From Gamarada debralockiae (Eukaryota; Ascomycota; Leotiomycetes; Helotiales; Hyphodiscaceae): a stretch of DNA of 64,000 bases. The notes beneath the pieces were generated by a model. It was not told the DNA's origin, ran no database searches, and saw only the letters and a program-made list of their open reading frames with translations. This document shows, in pieces, positions 22,324 through 33,309 of this stretch (its first letter is position 1; every line of letters starts with the position of its first letter). The position numbers and the translations under genes were made by a program. The stretch lies in NCBI GenBank assembly GCA_002803225.1, contig NXFV01000866.1, positions 19,647-83,646 on the forward strand, read 5' to 3'.

Positions 22324-25300
22324 TATCTTGGTAATGTGCCGTAGTCGTTACTCGTTTTGATTGTCGTAATTGCGAAATCATCCGAACCGTGCTATTGCGT
22401 CACTATGAAGTTTTTATAACGTCCCCTCACGTCAACAACCAGACGTGATCAATTGCGGTTTGAGAGGTGTAAATTCTGGTTCAACGAATGTCGACTCACA
22501 GAACCTTTTTGTTGGCTAAGCTGGGTGAGGGGACTGGTGAGAGAGAGCGCGTCGGGTTGAGGATAATGGTCTCAACGCACCGGTCCGAGTCCGAGAATCA
22601 ACGAGGAGGTCGACGATGGTGAAGTTCTACCACGCTGTAGTAGAAGCTTGGAGCGCGTTGTTGTTCGTGAGGCTCAAAGATAATTGTTGTCGAAAGTAAA
22701 GTGGAGACCGTCAAGAATTTATCCGTCAAGTGGTCCAAAGATGGGCTGAAAATAAACGCGTGGTGGGGACGGTTTTGCGAATTGAGGTTGCAGGTTGATC
22801 TACAGGGTCGGACCAAACATATAAAAATCCACCTCTATCGCCTGTGAGAATGAGAAGCCTTCTTTTAGTTGAAGCAGTACTCCATTGGTTGTCGGCGTCT
22901 TCGAGACAGATGGTTGCGCGAATAAAGTGAAATGGTAGAAGAAAAGTGAGAAGGTTTCCTTTGCAAGAAATTTCATAGAGAGGAAGGGAAAGAGAGCACG
23001 AATAATTTTTGCCGTTGGAAGGAAAGATTTTACACGCCGCCTTAAGCCGACTGGCAGCAGGGATCGGGTAGAATGAGGTCTCGTTTCTGGATGGCTCGCT
23101 CCTGCACCGAGCTCGCCCAAAACTGCTGCACAACATGAATTTCTTCAACTAATAACTCATCGCAGGACTGGCTGAATGCCTGCTGCAAGCTAGGTACAAA
23201 GGTACATTTCATATCCTTGTCCGACCACAATTCGCCGAGCTTCGTGCGCAGGCGACGGCTCTTTTCACCCTCTCATCACAGATCATGCCATTCTTTGCCT
23301 GGTCATGATTAATATCGAAGGAGTTTGCCGACCACCAAGCATGCAAAGTACCTCGTTCGTTGTGAATTGTGAGTAAGCTCTCTTGACGCTAGGTTTCGAG
23401 ATGACGATTCATTAATCTCATGAAAGACTTTCACCAGATCAAATCAGTGTCAGGAGCCGAGACAACGAATTCAAAACACTGCTCTACGTGGACAGCTCGC
23501 AAGCCTTACTCGAGGTCCTGGAAGCTTGGATAGCACACGCTTCTCTCATACAACTCGTCCACGACTTCCCATGCCGCCAAGTCCATTATCAGAAAAATAA
23601 TGAAACCGAGAAAGGCCGTGAGGCCGGGCAGGTGATGACAAGCAGTAACCTGGATGGGGGAAAAATACGATGTCACATCCCAATCAGTTTGCATTATTAC
23701 TACTGTACTGTACTGTAGAATCACCTGCCTGCTGCCCAATAACCCCCCAATCAACACCATCGGAAGCTTTACCAAAATACCTGATTATGTTCCATATCTT
23801 TTCACGATGCGACTTCTGTTCTGTTATTCTATGACTTCTCACGATGATGATCCTCTCGACTTCGGACGTTCTGACGATTTGCTGATCCGAGTGCCGCCCT
23901 CAAGTCCCGATGACGCACTGTCCTGTGCTATAAAACCGCGATACCATCTGCTCTCCTCTCTAATCGGCAGGTATGCCGAGGGAGCCAAACAAGCCCCTTT
24001 TGTGGTTGGAAATAAAAATGGTTATGGCCGCCAGCAAGTCAACCTCATCCCGTTTCTATCGGAGCCGGTCGGGGCCGAAATTTGTGTGAGAACGTCTGAA
24101 TCGTGGGCATCAAACTCAATTGCCGGCGGCGGCAAATATTGCTGTGGCGAGAGCTCAAAAGATTCATAAACAACGAGGTGGTCACTCGAGTCATCAGCAC
24201 AGAGATATTCCGCAAATACATTCTGTGGCGTAGGGGACCTTATCGAGGCGGCCAGGGCAGAACCAGGGTTGACCACCCTCAGCGTTATTTTTAAAGCAGC
24301 CGTAAAACTACACCGCAAACCGGCACGGCGGCGCTTCCTCGTGTCGTTGAGCTTCGAGATCTTCCCCTCCAGACAGGACGTGTTCACGTCAGGCTTTGTG
24401 ACAGCTCATAACTGAACCTTGATTTGATGGCTTGGAGGCTTCAAGACCTCCAATGCATCTTTTCTCACACACGTCCTAACCTCTCGGTTTGCGTCAGTTT
24501 TCACTATCTTCCGACCCGACCTTCTACCGAGTATAAATGATGAATAATTCCTGACGCCATTTCCGTGTAAGGACAGCTCCGAAGGCGTTGCGTGGCCTAC
24601 CACACCCAACTGGGCTCGGAAACAAAAGCCCCAGGCTTTGCCCCAAATTGCTCTTTAGCCTTACCAAATACATCCTATTTCACCTCGCATATGTAACCAG
24701 CATCACCAAAAACCTTCTCGAAATTCCAAGCGTCTGCTTACCGAAAACACTTTTTGGCTGCTCCGAGCAAGCCCGTCCACTTCAGCTCGCTGCTCGGAGT
24801 CGCTGATTAGTCTCAACCTTCTCACTCATGCAGATCATCTGGTTGATCATCCATCCCTCGAATCATCAAAAGCCTCATCATCGGCGCAAGCGTTCCATCA
24901 TGGCTGTCAAAACGCGCCAAGAGTCCTGACAATCTTTGGATTGCGCACAGCTCAAGGAAGCTCCATATCAACGACCTCTGGTAACACAACGATTTCTTGA
25001 TTGGCCAATCTACGAGGCTACGCAATAGTCAACCCCAAGATCCAAAAGTCCCCCCCCTTGCAAAGTTCGGGTGGGATATCGATATCCGTGATCAATATCA
25101 AAAGCCTCGTGCACCCTGTGCACGATAGGCGCAGGGTTCTAAGAGCTTACGGCGCAACGCCTCACAATAATGAGTTCTTCCATGGAGAATCCTGCATATC
25201 AAAAACGTGATGTCCAGGGATGTTTGTGCTTGAACCTGGAGCTGGCTGCCGGTTTTGAAAGAACGGATCATTTTTGTTTTTCAGAGACGCGCGCTGGCCG

Positions 25301-25971
25301 TTCCAGCGCATTTTGATCCCTGATGAGACGACACCTCGCTGGTTTAAGAGCTCGGAGCAAACGAGTCATGTACTTTGGATATGGACGCATTTCCCCCGAA
25401 GCTCAATGTGAATGACACGTTCGGATTCTGACGGCTTTTGGAATCTTGGGAGTCTTGATGATCTTGATATATATCATCGGAGCGCCGTACGACTCATGGT
25501 TTTCACGATTATTGAAAATCGTTGCCATTGATATTGAAAGTTTGGTAATGTTAGGGCTTCGTCCTGGAGTTCCAGAGTCATGGGCCTTGCCGTCCCAAAA
25601 ATGTCTCAAGAACAATTTCAGCGGAACAACAAGCTACGAGATCTTCCTTGACTCGACGAGCCTTCTTCCACGTCAAGGGTCGAAAATATCGTGAAGTATT
25701 TTCATGATCAAGAAGCTGAACTTCACGAAGAGAGTTTTCACGTGATAGTGAAACTTCGCATCTAAAATTATTCCGTGTTTGAGGGAGTCAAGTTTTGGCC
25801 CCTGGCAATTTCTTGCGCCGTTGTCAAAATTTTCTATACTGCCTTCATATTCTTCTTTCAATCATCCATCCACTTTCGTACAGTCACTCTTTTTTCTAGT
25901 TAGCGTTGATTCAGTCGCTCGTTTTCCCAACATCTTCGCACCTAATTTTCCTCAAAAAGTACCCTCCGGCC
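22324..25971. other. Long intergenic region, no gene supported
   Basis: 3.6 kb between the C2H2 factor (-) and a secreted-protein gene (+). The part near 22,324-22,560 is presumably the factor's promoter. Some frames are moderately long (for example minus strand 23,042-23,270 and 24,022-24,387) but lack an ATG with splice logic, domain motifs or composition that would support a gene. A short tactgtactgtactgtag repeat lies near 23,700. Confidence 0.45.
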
Positions 25972-26607
25972 ATGAAAATGCGTTCCTGCCTTGTTCTCTT
26001 CGCCTTCACAGTTCTGGCCAGCGCAAAGACGGACCTTTCAGGATGCACGAGTAGCGACGTTATTGCATACGGCGGAGTGAGTGTGCTCTACTATGTCCCA
26101 GGAACTGGAGAAATATGCTCTTTTCTTGATTGTGGTGGTGGAATGGCACCTCCAGCGACTACGGTTCCAGGGTGCCCTGAATACTCTGGAACAGCGACCT
26201 ACTCTCCAAGCTTCTTGACCGGATTCAAGGACGGCTCCGCGGCTGCTGTGTCTTCAACAGCCTATGTTGCAGCTACCACAACATCTCCCTCGACGGCAAT
26301 GATCACAGGATCTTCTACAACAGACATCGTTCCAAGTCAAACCACACTTTCAGGGGTCGTCAGTTCCTCCAGCACCGTTACATCAGATTCTATCTCTATA
26401 GCCTCCGTCACATCCACTGGCACGGCCACCGAGTCCAAATCAACATCTTCCACCGGGACGAAGGGCTCAGCCGCGGGAGCGGGTTCATCATCCTCGAGTG
26501 CGGCATCTCCCTCAAGCACCAGCAACGCGGGAGTTTCCATTTCGGTCCATATCCTCGCCCACGGCATCATTAGTGTCGCAGCCGCCGGATTCGCTTTCCT
26601 AATATGA
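25972..26607 (+). CDS. Secreted Ser/Thr-rich protein, probable GPI anchor
   Basis: A single exon of 211 aa. The start ATG at 25972 gives a textbook signal peptide (MKMRSCLVLFAFTVLASAKT). A small domain of about 55 residues with four cysteines follows (DLSGCTSSD, GEICSFLDCGGGM, VPGCPEYSG). A long Ser/Thr/Ala-rich, probably O-glycosylated stalk runs from about residue 80 to 185. The C-terminus ends in a hydrophobic tail (IISVAAAGFAFLI) after small residues (SSTSNAGVSI), which fits GPI attachment. Such proteins sit in the fungal cell wall or plasma membrane. The small Cys module is not one I recognise. An upstream in-frame extension lacks an ATG before the signal peptide that would make sense. 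Confidence 0.8.
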   Translation: MKMRSCLVLFAFTVLASAKTDLSGCTSSDVIAYGGVSVLYYVPGTGEICSFLDCGGGMAPPATTVPGCPEYSGTATYSPSFLTGFKDGSAAAVSSTAYVAATTTSPSTAMITGSSTTDIVPSQTTLSGVVSSSSTVTSDSISIASVTSTGTATESKSTSSTGTKGSAAGAGSSSSSAASPSSTSNAGVSISVHILAHGIISVAAAGFAFLI

Positions 26608-27466
26608 TTCAATCCATTGTGATTGGATGTACTCGATTACATCGATGATTGATTGCGGTCACTTGCAGCACACCAGGACAGCTAGCATGGAGAGAAGGAC
26701 TACTCTCATTGCAAGTCTCCCGGCAGCATTGCCATCTATGGCAGCCCGGAAGGCCCAGAGGAGGAAGATAATCAGCCACAACATGGGCATTGGGTAGCGT
26801 TTTGTTTTGTGTGGCGAGGACCTTTCTGCTGGGGTACGATTAAAGGTTACACAAGACTCAGCTTCTGGATAGAATTACAAATACAGTAGAGCTACTAAAT
26901 CGTGCCTTGCCGGTCGATGTGACATTCATGGTGACATTCGGCCTCACTACTGTATCCTTCGAAATATGACAACACGTCGACGTCCAAATACGAAATACGG
27001 AACGTAGACCCCGTTGTAATTACCCTATTACCCAGTATCTCCGTATGGAGGACATGCTCATTTATCCAAGAAAAAGAACTTCTGACCTCATGCAAGGCTT
27101 TCCCAACATTTCTACCTCCCCACAGCCCGCGGGGCCGTTGATTGGTGCCAGGTGGGTCGATCCGCAGGAGGGGCGCTGGGCTTCCCGAAGCATGTGGAAG
27201 CATCGGGCATCTCTACGACATGCAACAAAAGATCGGAGATTTTTCAGACGGGATGAGGTGTTTGTGTAACTGAAGTCAGGTGAAAACTGGAGATTGTTGC
27301 CCCGAGTTGAGGGCTGCACATATGGTTTTGTGGCGCACCGTAATGACCACAATGAGAGTACGGTGGCCGGTTTGTTCGTATGTTGTCTCGAAATAATTTT
27401 GAGCATCGCATGCGGCCATCAAGAAGCTGAAGCTCGATGTATCGCCATTGAGGACCACCATCCACA
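26608..27466. other. Intergenic/promoter region
   Basis: Between the secreted-protein gene and the uL29m gene. No supportable gene or repeat. Confidence 0.4.
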
Positions 27467-28338
27467 ATGTCGACATCTACAACTCTACGACCTGCATTAC
27501 GGCAGCTGCTTAGATCAAGCAGACTACAAAACCAACCCCCAACCTTCCTCCTCCCTTCCCTCCTAACACCCACAACACAAACCACCCCCTTCTCATCCAC
27601 CTCCTCGTCCTTCTACCCACGCGACATGAACCGTGAACGCGGCGTCTCCACCGTCCGCCGAACAGGCCCACGGAAGCCCTTATCAATGTCCAAACTAGAG
27701 TCACTCCCCAAACCCATCCTTGATCCCCACCAACGCTCCAAGCCCGTAACCGACGAGGATCACGGTCTCTGGGAGTTCTTCCACAGCAAAGAGAAACCCA
27801 TAAACACGCCTGAAGAAGACGATGAGCATGGGCGAGCATGGTGTGTGGAGGAGTTGAGGGGGAAGAGTTGGGAGGATTTACATAGTTTGTGGTGGGTTTG
27901 TGTGAAGGAACGAAATAGGATTGCTACGGAAGCTTATGAGCGGAGGAGGATTGATGCTGGGTATGGGGATTATGAGAGTAAGAGGAGAGATGTTACTGTG
28001 AGTTCTACTCTTATAATATGATGAGGGGAGGAGATTGGGTTTAGATTTGGATTGGGGGCTAATGATATGAGCAGGTACGATTGACTCAAAGAGCTATTAA
28101 GCAGGTTCTCACGGAACGGTTTTATTCTTGGAGGGATGCGCAGGAGATTGCGAAGGAGGATCCGGAGATCAACCTCTCGGGTGATGGACCTGCGTATGTT
28201 CCTAGTGACTTTGTGGGGGAGGATGTTATGGAGGAAGAGCAGTTTGAGGCTGTTGAGGCTGCTGAGGGACAGCCGGAGCAGCAGGTTCAGCCAGAGGTTA
28301 CGTCTGAGACGAAGCCGGAGGCAAGGCCGAATGCATAG
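27467..28338 (+). CDS. MRPL4: Mitochondrial ribosomal protein uL29m (MRPL4/MRP-L47)
   Basis: Large-subunit mitoribosome protein of 264 aa, the mitochondrial counterpart of bacterial L29. Two exons, 27467-27997 and 28075-28338, with intron GTGAGT...GAGCAG joined in phase 0 (RRDVT|VRLTQ). The N-terminus (MSTSTTLRPALRQLLRSSRL) is an arginine- and hydroxyl-rich mitochondrial presequence. The family core includes HGLWEFFHSKEKPINTPEED, GRAWCVEELRGKSWEDLHSL, WWVCVKERNRIATEAYERRR and VRLTQRAIKQVLTERFYSW. An acidic, glutamine-rich tail (DVMEEEQFEAVEAAEGQPEQ) ends the protein. Length and order match fungal orthologues. The ATG is the first in frame and gives the targeting peptide. Confidence 0.93.
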
Positions 28339-28881
28339 AGCATTGGACGCAGGATGTGTACAGTACGGATGGTGGGCGGTGCGATACATTGACGTCTTGG
28401 ATATTGAACAAGCTCTCTTCAAAGAGCTATCACTGGCTTTAGATTTGTGAAAATAGGATGGATGTCAGAAAGGCTGCTTTTCAGCTACTACAAGGTCAGT
28501 GTACAAGAATTGTATCATAGTAGCATATGGGTTATTGAAGGCCTCTAATCTCACAACCTTTGAGTTTAACCATATACTATTCCAGACTTGAATCCTTCAT
28601 ATGGACTAAGCGATTGAGGTTTGAATAACTCAACAGGGTTGAGCAATTAAAAGCCAATGACTTAAATGAATCTATCAAATTAGATTCGAGATCACCTGAA
28701 TTGAGCGATACCTCTTGCATGAATATTTCGCGACAAGCGGTCAAGCCGCGCTAGCGAGGCCAATCAATTGCGACAACCTCAAAGACAGAAGCTTAGCTTC
28801 TATCCACACCGATTATTCAAAGTAACTGAGTGATTGAAATTACACCTCTTCTGGCCATATTCTCTTTGCAAACCCTTCACC
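28339..28881. promoter_or_regulatory. Presumed Rab GDI promoter
   Basis: 543 bp between the uL29m stop and the GDI start. No gene is present, and by position it must hold the GDI promoter and leader. No specific factor site is called. Confidence 0.4.
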
Positions 28882-30603
28882 ATGGATGAGATCGCTTCCG
28901 AGTACGATGTTGTTGTCCTTGGGACAGGTAAGATACCCCGCATGGAGGGGCAGAGGCAGCGGTAGCTAACATGGCATAGGATTGACGGAATGTGTGCTGT
29001 CTGGGTACGCAGAATCGTTCAAAATACTTCAGAGGTTTGGGAGGTACTAATTAGAGACTCTAGAGTCCTAAGTGTTAAGGGCAAGAAGGTCTTGCATATC
29101 GACCGAAACGACCACTACGGAGGGTAGGTCAGTTTGAACAGATTAGGTAGACCCGGCTGACAAGAAGTCTGCAGTGAAGCAGCATCCGTCAATATTGAGG
29201 CCGTGAGTGCCCTAAATACCCCCCGGATCTACGAGCAACATCTGACTCCTACCTCTTAGCTCTTCAAGAAATACGGCAACTATAGCAAAGGGGAGGAACC
29301 ATGGAAGAAGTATGGACGTGTTAACGACTGGAACATCGACCTCGTACCCAAGCTTCTGATGTCCAGCGGAGAATTGACCAACATCCTCGTTTCCACCGAT
29401 GTCACAAGATACCTCGAATTCAAACAAGTGGCAGGAAGTTACGTGCAGCAAGGCGCTGGTGCTAAGGCTACAGTTGCGAAAGTCCCGTCAGATGCTGGTG
29501 AAGCCCTGCGATCCTCGTTGATGGGCATATTCGAGAAAAGGCGGATGAAGAGCTTCATTGAGTGGGTTGGAACATTCAACGAGGCGGATTCTGCAAGCCA
29601 CAAGGGTACGTCGTCGAATTTTCTAGATTGGTGTGCTGGTAGCTGACCCCTTTAGGTCTCAACATCAACCAGTGCACGATGAAGGACGTGTATGACAAGT
29701 TCGGACTCGAGGCCACGACTCGGGATTTCGTTGGTCACGCAATGGCCCTCTACCAAACAGATTCCTACATTACTGAGAAGGGCAAGGCCCCTGAGACCAT
29801 CGAGCGAATTCGTCTGTATGGAAACTCAGTCTCTCGCTACGGAAAATCACCTTACATCTACCCCCTCTACGGTCTGGGTGAATTGCCACAAGGATTTGCT
29901 CGTCTGTCTGCTATCTACGGTGGAACATACATGCTCAACACAACCATCGACGAGGTCGTATATGATGGATCTAAGGCAGTTGGAATCAAGGCTACTATGC
30001 AAGACCGGAGCGGAGACGACAAACCCATGAAGTTTGAGACCAAGGCAAAGAAGATCCTGGCTGACCCGTCATACTTCCCTGGCAAGGTCCAGGTCGTTGG
30101 TCATGTCTTGAAGGCTATCTGTATCTTGAACCATCCTCTTGCCGGCACGGACAACAGCGATTCTTGTCAGCTGATCATTCCTCAATCTCAAGTTGGACGC
30201 AAGAATGGTGAGTTCATCAGGAGATTGGTGAGGGAAGTTACTAATCGGGATAGACATCTACATTGCTGTCGTCTCAAGCGCCCACAACGTCTGCCCCAAG
30301 GGCTACTACATCGCCATCGTCTCCACCATTGCTGAGACCACCGCAAACCACCACCTCGAGCTCGCACCCGGCTTTGAGCGTCTCGGAAGAATCGAGGAGA
30401 AGTTTATGGGCCCGCCAATCCCACTCTACGAGCCATTGGAGAGCGGTATCAACGACAACATTTTCATCTCCAAGAGCTACGACGCAACCAGTCATTTTGA
30501 GACTACTACAGATGATGTTAAGGATATCTACCGTCGGGCTGAAGGCCATGATCTTGTTGTTGAGGGCTTGAGAGAGGGAACAAACTTGGTTAGCGAGGAA
30601 TAA
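28882..30603 (+). CDS. GDI1: Rab GDP-dissociation inhibitor
   Basis: Cytosolic chaperone that extracts and recycles prenylated Rab GTPases in membrane traffic. Seven exons: 28882-28927, 28980-29004, 29064-29123, 29175-29202, 29260-29605, 29656-30207 and 30254-30603, giving 468 aa. All six introns are short (44-59 nt) with GT-AG ends. Four exons are under 65 bases and fall in the 5' part. Joined sequence starts MDEIASEYDVVVLGTGLTEC, the FAD-like fold segment of GDI/REP proteins, followed by VLHIDRNDHYGGEAASVNIE. Conserved Rab-binding and mobile-effector parts follow: SGELTNILVSTDVTRYLEFK, YGKSPYIYPLYGLGELPQGF, ARLSAIYGGTYMLN, and the C-terminal EEKFMGPPIPLYEPLESG. Length equals the family norm. 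Essential in yeast; housekeeping here. Confidence 0.96.
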
Positions 30604-31557
30604 GACGGAAAAACAATACACGTACAAGTACATAGATTGAGGCTTATAGCGAGCGTGAGATCGGCAGATGGTATAGCGAATTTGGACCATAAGATTTTGT
30701 ACGTCAATCGTTGAACTGTTTGTGTGATTAAGACCTTCGGTGTACCAGAGTGCTAACGTATTTTTTGTGGTGATTAAATGCCCCTTTTAAAATACCTTCT
30801 GTGGAGGAAGTAGTCCTTCTCTGTTTGTTTTTTCGAGGCTTAACAGTACAGTGGTATGCTCTTCTATTTCTCGGCCACAATTTCCATCCATAAAATATCC
30901 TCGGTGATTGGAGAAGCCCAATCGATACGTCCCAAAGCGGACTCGACCTAAGTAGTTCGGTGCGCCTTGATGCAGCTGAGAAGTTCGAGTCAAGATATCT
31001 GAACCCCTTTGAATTGGAAAACACACGAGTCGCAGCGTTAAGGTTTTGGTAAAGGCCGGTAAGCCTTTTCAAGACTTAGCTCGTTCTCAGATCTTCTTTA
31101 AATAGTACTATGTTTTCTTTTCATTCTCAAGAGCTAATGTCTAGTCTTAATAGTTGCAAAAGAGAAGGGGTCCATCTCAGGCCAACCGAAAGTAGCTGCT
31201 TGAAAAACAAAAACCCAACCCTCTGGGGATATCTGGGATAGATTGTTAGCAGAAAAGGAAACTGTCCAAGAGAACGAGTGCCATAATTTTCAGAGCGGTA
31301 TTCGTGAATCCGCAATAGACTGGAAATGAGTCAAGAGATGAGGGTGAGCAGGTATATGTGAGCAGGGAGAGGATATGGGAGACTTGTTTCTATTCTTCTC
31401 ATTTTTGTACTCTCCTGTATCTATGTATGCAGAGTGTTTCAGGTATGGCACGAGAAGTTATTTTCTCAAGCGTATGAGAATGGCATTGCTATCCCCTGAA
31501 CACCAGACCAAATGTCCATGAAAGTCATCGTATTAAACACAGCCCATCAAAACAAAC
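30604..31557. other. Convergent intergenic region
   Basis: Shared 3' flank of Rab GDI (+) and eIF3g (-). No additional gene; a 114-codon minus frame at 30,728-31,072 has no recognisable motif and no splice partner. Confidence 0.4.
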
Positions 31558-32754
31558 TTAAGCAGCCTTCTTCGCAAACTCCACTCTCAAAATCAGATGC
31601 TTGAATCCATAGCCATCCATCTTCTCGCAAGCCTTCGCAGCATCGATTCTCTCCTGGAAACTAATGAAAGCAAATCCTTTGGCGAGACCAGTCTCTCTAT
31701 CCTTTGCCAGAAAGACTCTTGTGACCCGACCAAAGCGCTCGAACATATCTCTGAGCTCTTGTTCTTCTGCCATCTCCGAGACCTGTAGAATTTTTTAGCT
31801 TGGTGAAGAAGAGCTGTAGACGTAGGAAACGTACGTTTGTGACACGCAGAGTAGCGAGATCATCTCTCTCATATTTGCCACCACCCATTCTGTCTCCCAC
31901 ACCCGCAGCAGCACCGTTTCGCATATGAGGTGGAACATATGAGCTCTTGCCAGATCCAAGTCCACCAGGTCCCTCAACGGCATCCGCAGGTCCAGCAGCC
32001 ACATCAGCGCTGCCTTCCTCTCCAACAGGTGCCATGGTATCCTTGAAGGGACATCTGGCTGTGAAATGCTCTCCGTTACAAATACGACATTTGACCTTCT
32101 TGTCCTGGGAGGGAGTTAGCAATCGCCCAATAGAGGAGGAAGATTAGAGCTGAGTGAGTTCATGAATCTCAAACTCCAGATAGCCTGTATGGAAGAGAAG
32201 GCCGGAGATGAACTCATGAACCCCGTCAGCACCCAGAAAGTATTGCTCTGGAGATCCATACCTTCAATTTGTCCTTCATGATTCCAGCCTCAGTCTTTTC
32301 CTCCTTCGCATCCTTTCGCCAGTTCGTGCTCGGTCTGAAGATGATGTTTTCTCCAACAGACGTGGTGTCGCTCGCGGGACCAGCTCCATCCTTCTGCGAG
32401 AGACCAAACTTCGGCCAAGCCTTGCGCTCTGCGACTCTCGGATTTACAACCTCCTTGTGTACGGTGAATCGAATACGACGGGTTGTCTTGACTTTCTTGC
32501 CATCATCGTTGAATCTCCAGCTAACGATCGTCTTGGTTCCGTCCTTGTTTGTGGTGGTGGTCGAGGGAGGTAGGATGTCGGTGACGGCGTCGTCGAGCTC
32601 TTCGTCGTCGGCCCAGTCTGGGCGGCTGATGAGTATTAGCAGGCGTTCAAGCTTTGAGATTGAAGCTGAGATCCTCGGTTCGTTCAAAGATGATGGGGGC
32701 AAGGCGTTCGACTGGTTTCTGGGTTTGGAGAGCTTACTTTGCTACTTTCGACAT
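31558..32754 (-). CDS. TIF35: Translation initiation factor eIF3 subunit G
   Basis: RNA-binding subunit of eIF3, acting in scanning and reinitiation. Four exons: 32754-32738, 32625-32262, 32104-31835 and 31782-31558, giving 291 aa. Exon 1 has only 17 bases (MSKVA + AA) and splices to [20 protein letters not shown], the conserved eIF3i-contacting N-terminus. A CCHC knuckle lies at about residues 133-145 ([13 protein letters not shown]). A glycine-rich linker ([20 protein letters not shown]) leads to a C-terminal RRM at about 212-291, with [20 protein letters not shown] and the RNP1-like [11 protein letters not shown]. Donors are GTAAGC, GTATGG and GTACGT; acceptors are CAG throughout. A Helitron remnant ends about 260 bp upstream of this start codon. 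Confidence 0.96.
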
Positions 32755-33012
32755 GTTGTGGTGTTCTGTTGAATATTTATTTCTTGGTTTGTGATTCGGT
32801 AAAGTTGTGTTTTTCTGTGTTGTTCGTCGGTTCCGTTTGGAGGGGCGCGTCTTGAAATATCTTCCATTTCGACTTGAGTGCGGCGATTCTGTAAGCGGGG
32901 TCTAACCTTACCACGTGACTTTATCTGTTCTAACTGGAAGCTCCCGCATATCGATCAGTCATTGGCGAGCTCTGAGTCATTGTAAATAGACCACTGACTG
33001 GAATATGACATA
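32755..33012 (-). promoter_or_regulatory. Compressed eIF3g promoter between gene and Helitron
   Basis: Only about 258 bp of ordinary-looking sequence separates the eIF3g start codon from the deduced Helitron 3' terminus. By position it holds the core promoter. No specific element is called. Confidence 0.4.
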
Positions 33013-33019
33013 CTAGGGG

Positions 33020-33035
33020 CCGAAACACGTTCCGG
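33020..33035 (-). repeat. Helitron 3' terminal hairpin
   Basis: On the minus strand CCGGAACGTGTTTCGG forms a 6-bp stem with one G-T wobble and a CGTG loop, three bases before the terminal CTAG. Helitrons end in such a hairpin, thought to act as the transposition terminator. Confidence 0.6.
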
Positions 33036-33064
33036 TGTGTGTACAGCTTGCTTTTGTATTTTAT

Positions 33065-33078
33065 GGGGGCTAGCCCCC
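33065..33078. repeat. Perfect 14-bp palindrome GGGGGCTAGCCCCC
   Basis: A GC-rich perfect palindrome in the otherwise AT-shifted Helitron tail, followed by aaacccccagtccttgctac. It lies about 50 bp inside the deduced 3' end and may be a second terminal structure. Confidence 0.8.
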
Positions 33079-33160
33079 AAACCCCCAGTCCTTGCTACGC
33101 TCGAGGTATTTTATAGACTATAGAATATACGTATAGTATTTATAACCGTCCGCAACATAT

Positions 33161-33220
33161 CTATAACTATCTATAACTATCCGTAACTATCCGTAACTAT
33201 CCGTAACTATCCGTAACTAT
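33161..33220. repeat. Six tandem 10-bp units (YYRTAACTAT)
   Basis: Two copies of ctataactat are followed by four copies of ccgtaactat, contiguous over 60 bp. The two unit types differ by C/T and G/A transitions only. It lies in the Helitron 3' non-coding tail. Confidence 0.9.
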
Positions 33221-33309
33221 CTATAGTATTATTAAAGAGAGCTATTATAATACTTGATTGTTTCTATAAGCTATATCTTCTTCTCGATCACGGGCTATAG
33301 CTGAGTTAA

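Noticed and set aside
23042..23275. Minus-strand frame with protein-like sequence (SLQQAFSQSCDELLVEEIHV)
   Set aside because: No ATG with a sensible upstream exon, no recognisable domain, and the frame is closed by TGA just upstream.
24022..24387. 121-codon minus frame
   Set aside because: No family resemblance, atypical composition and no splice partners. It could arise by chance in 3.6 kb of GC-balanced DNA.
30728..31072. 114-codon minus frame between GDI and eIF3g
   Set aside because: Lies in the shared 3' region of two convergent genes. No motifs.
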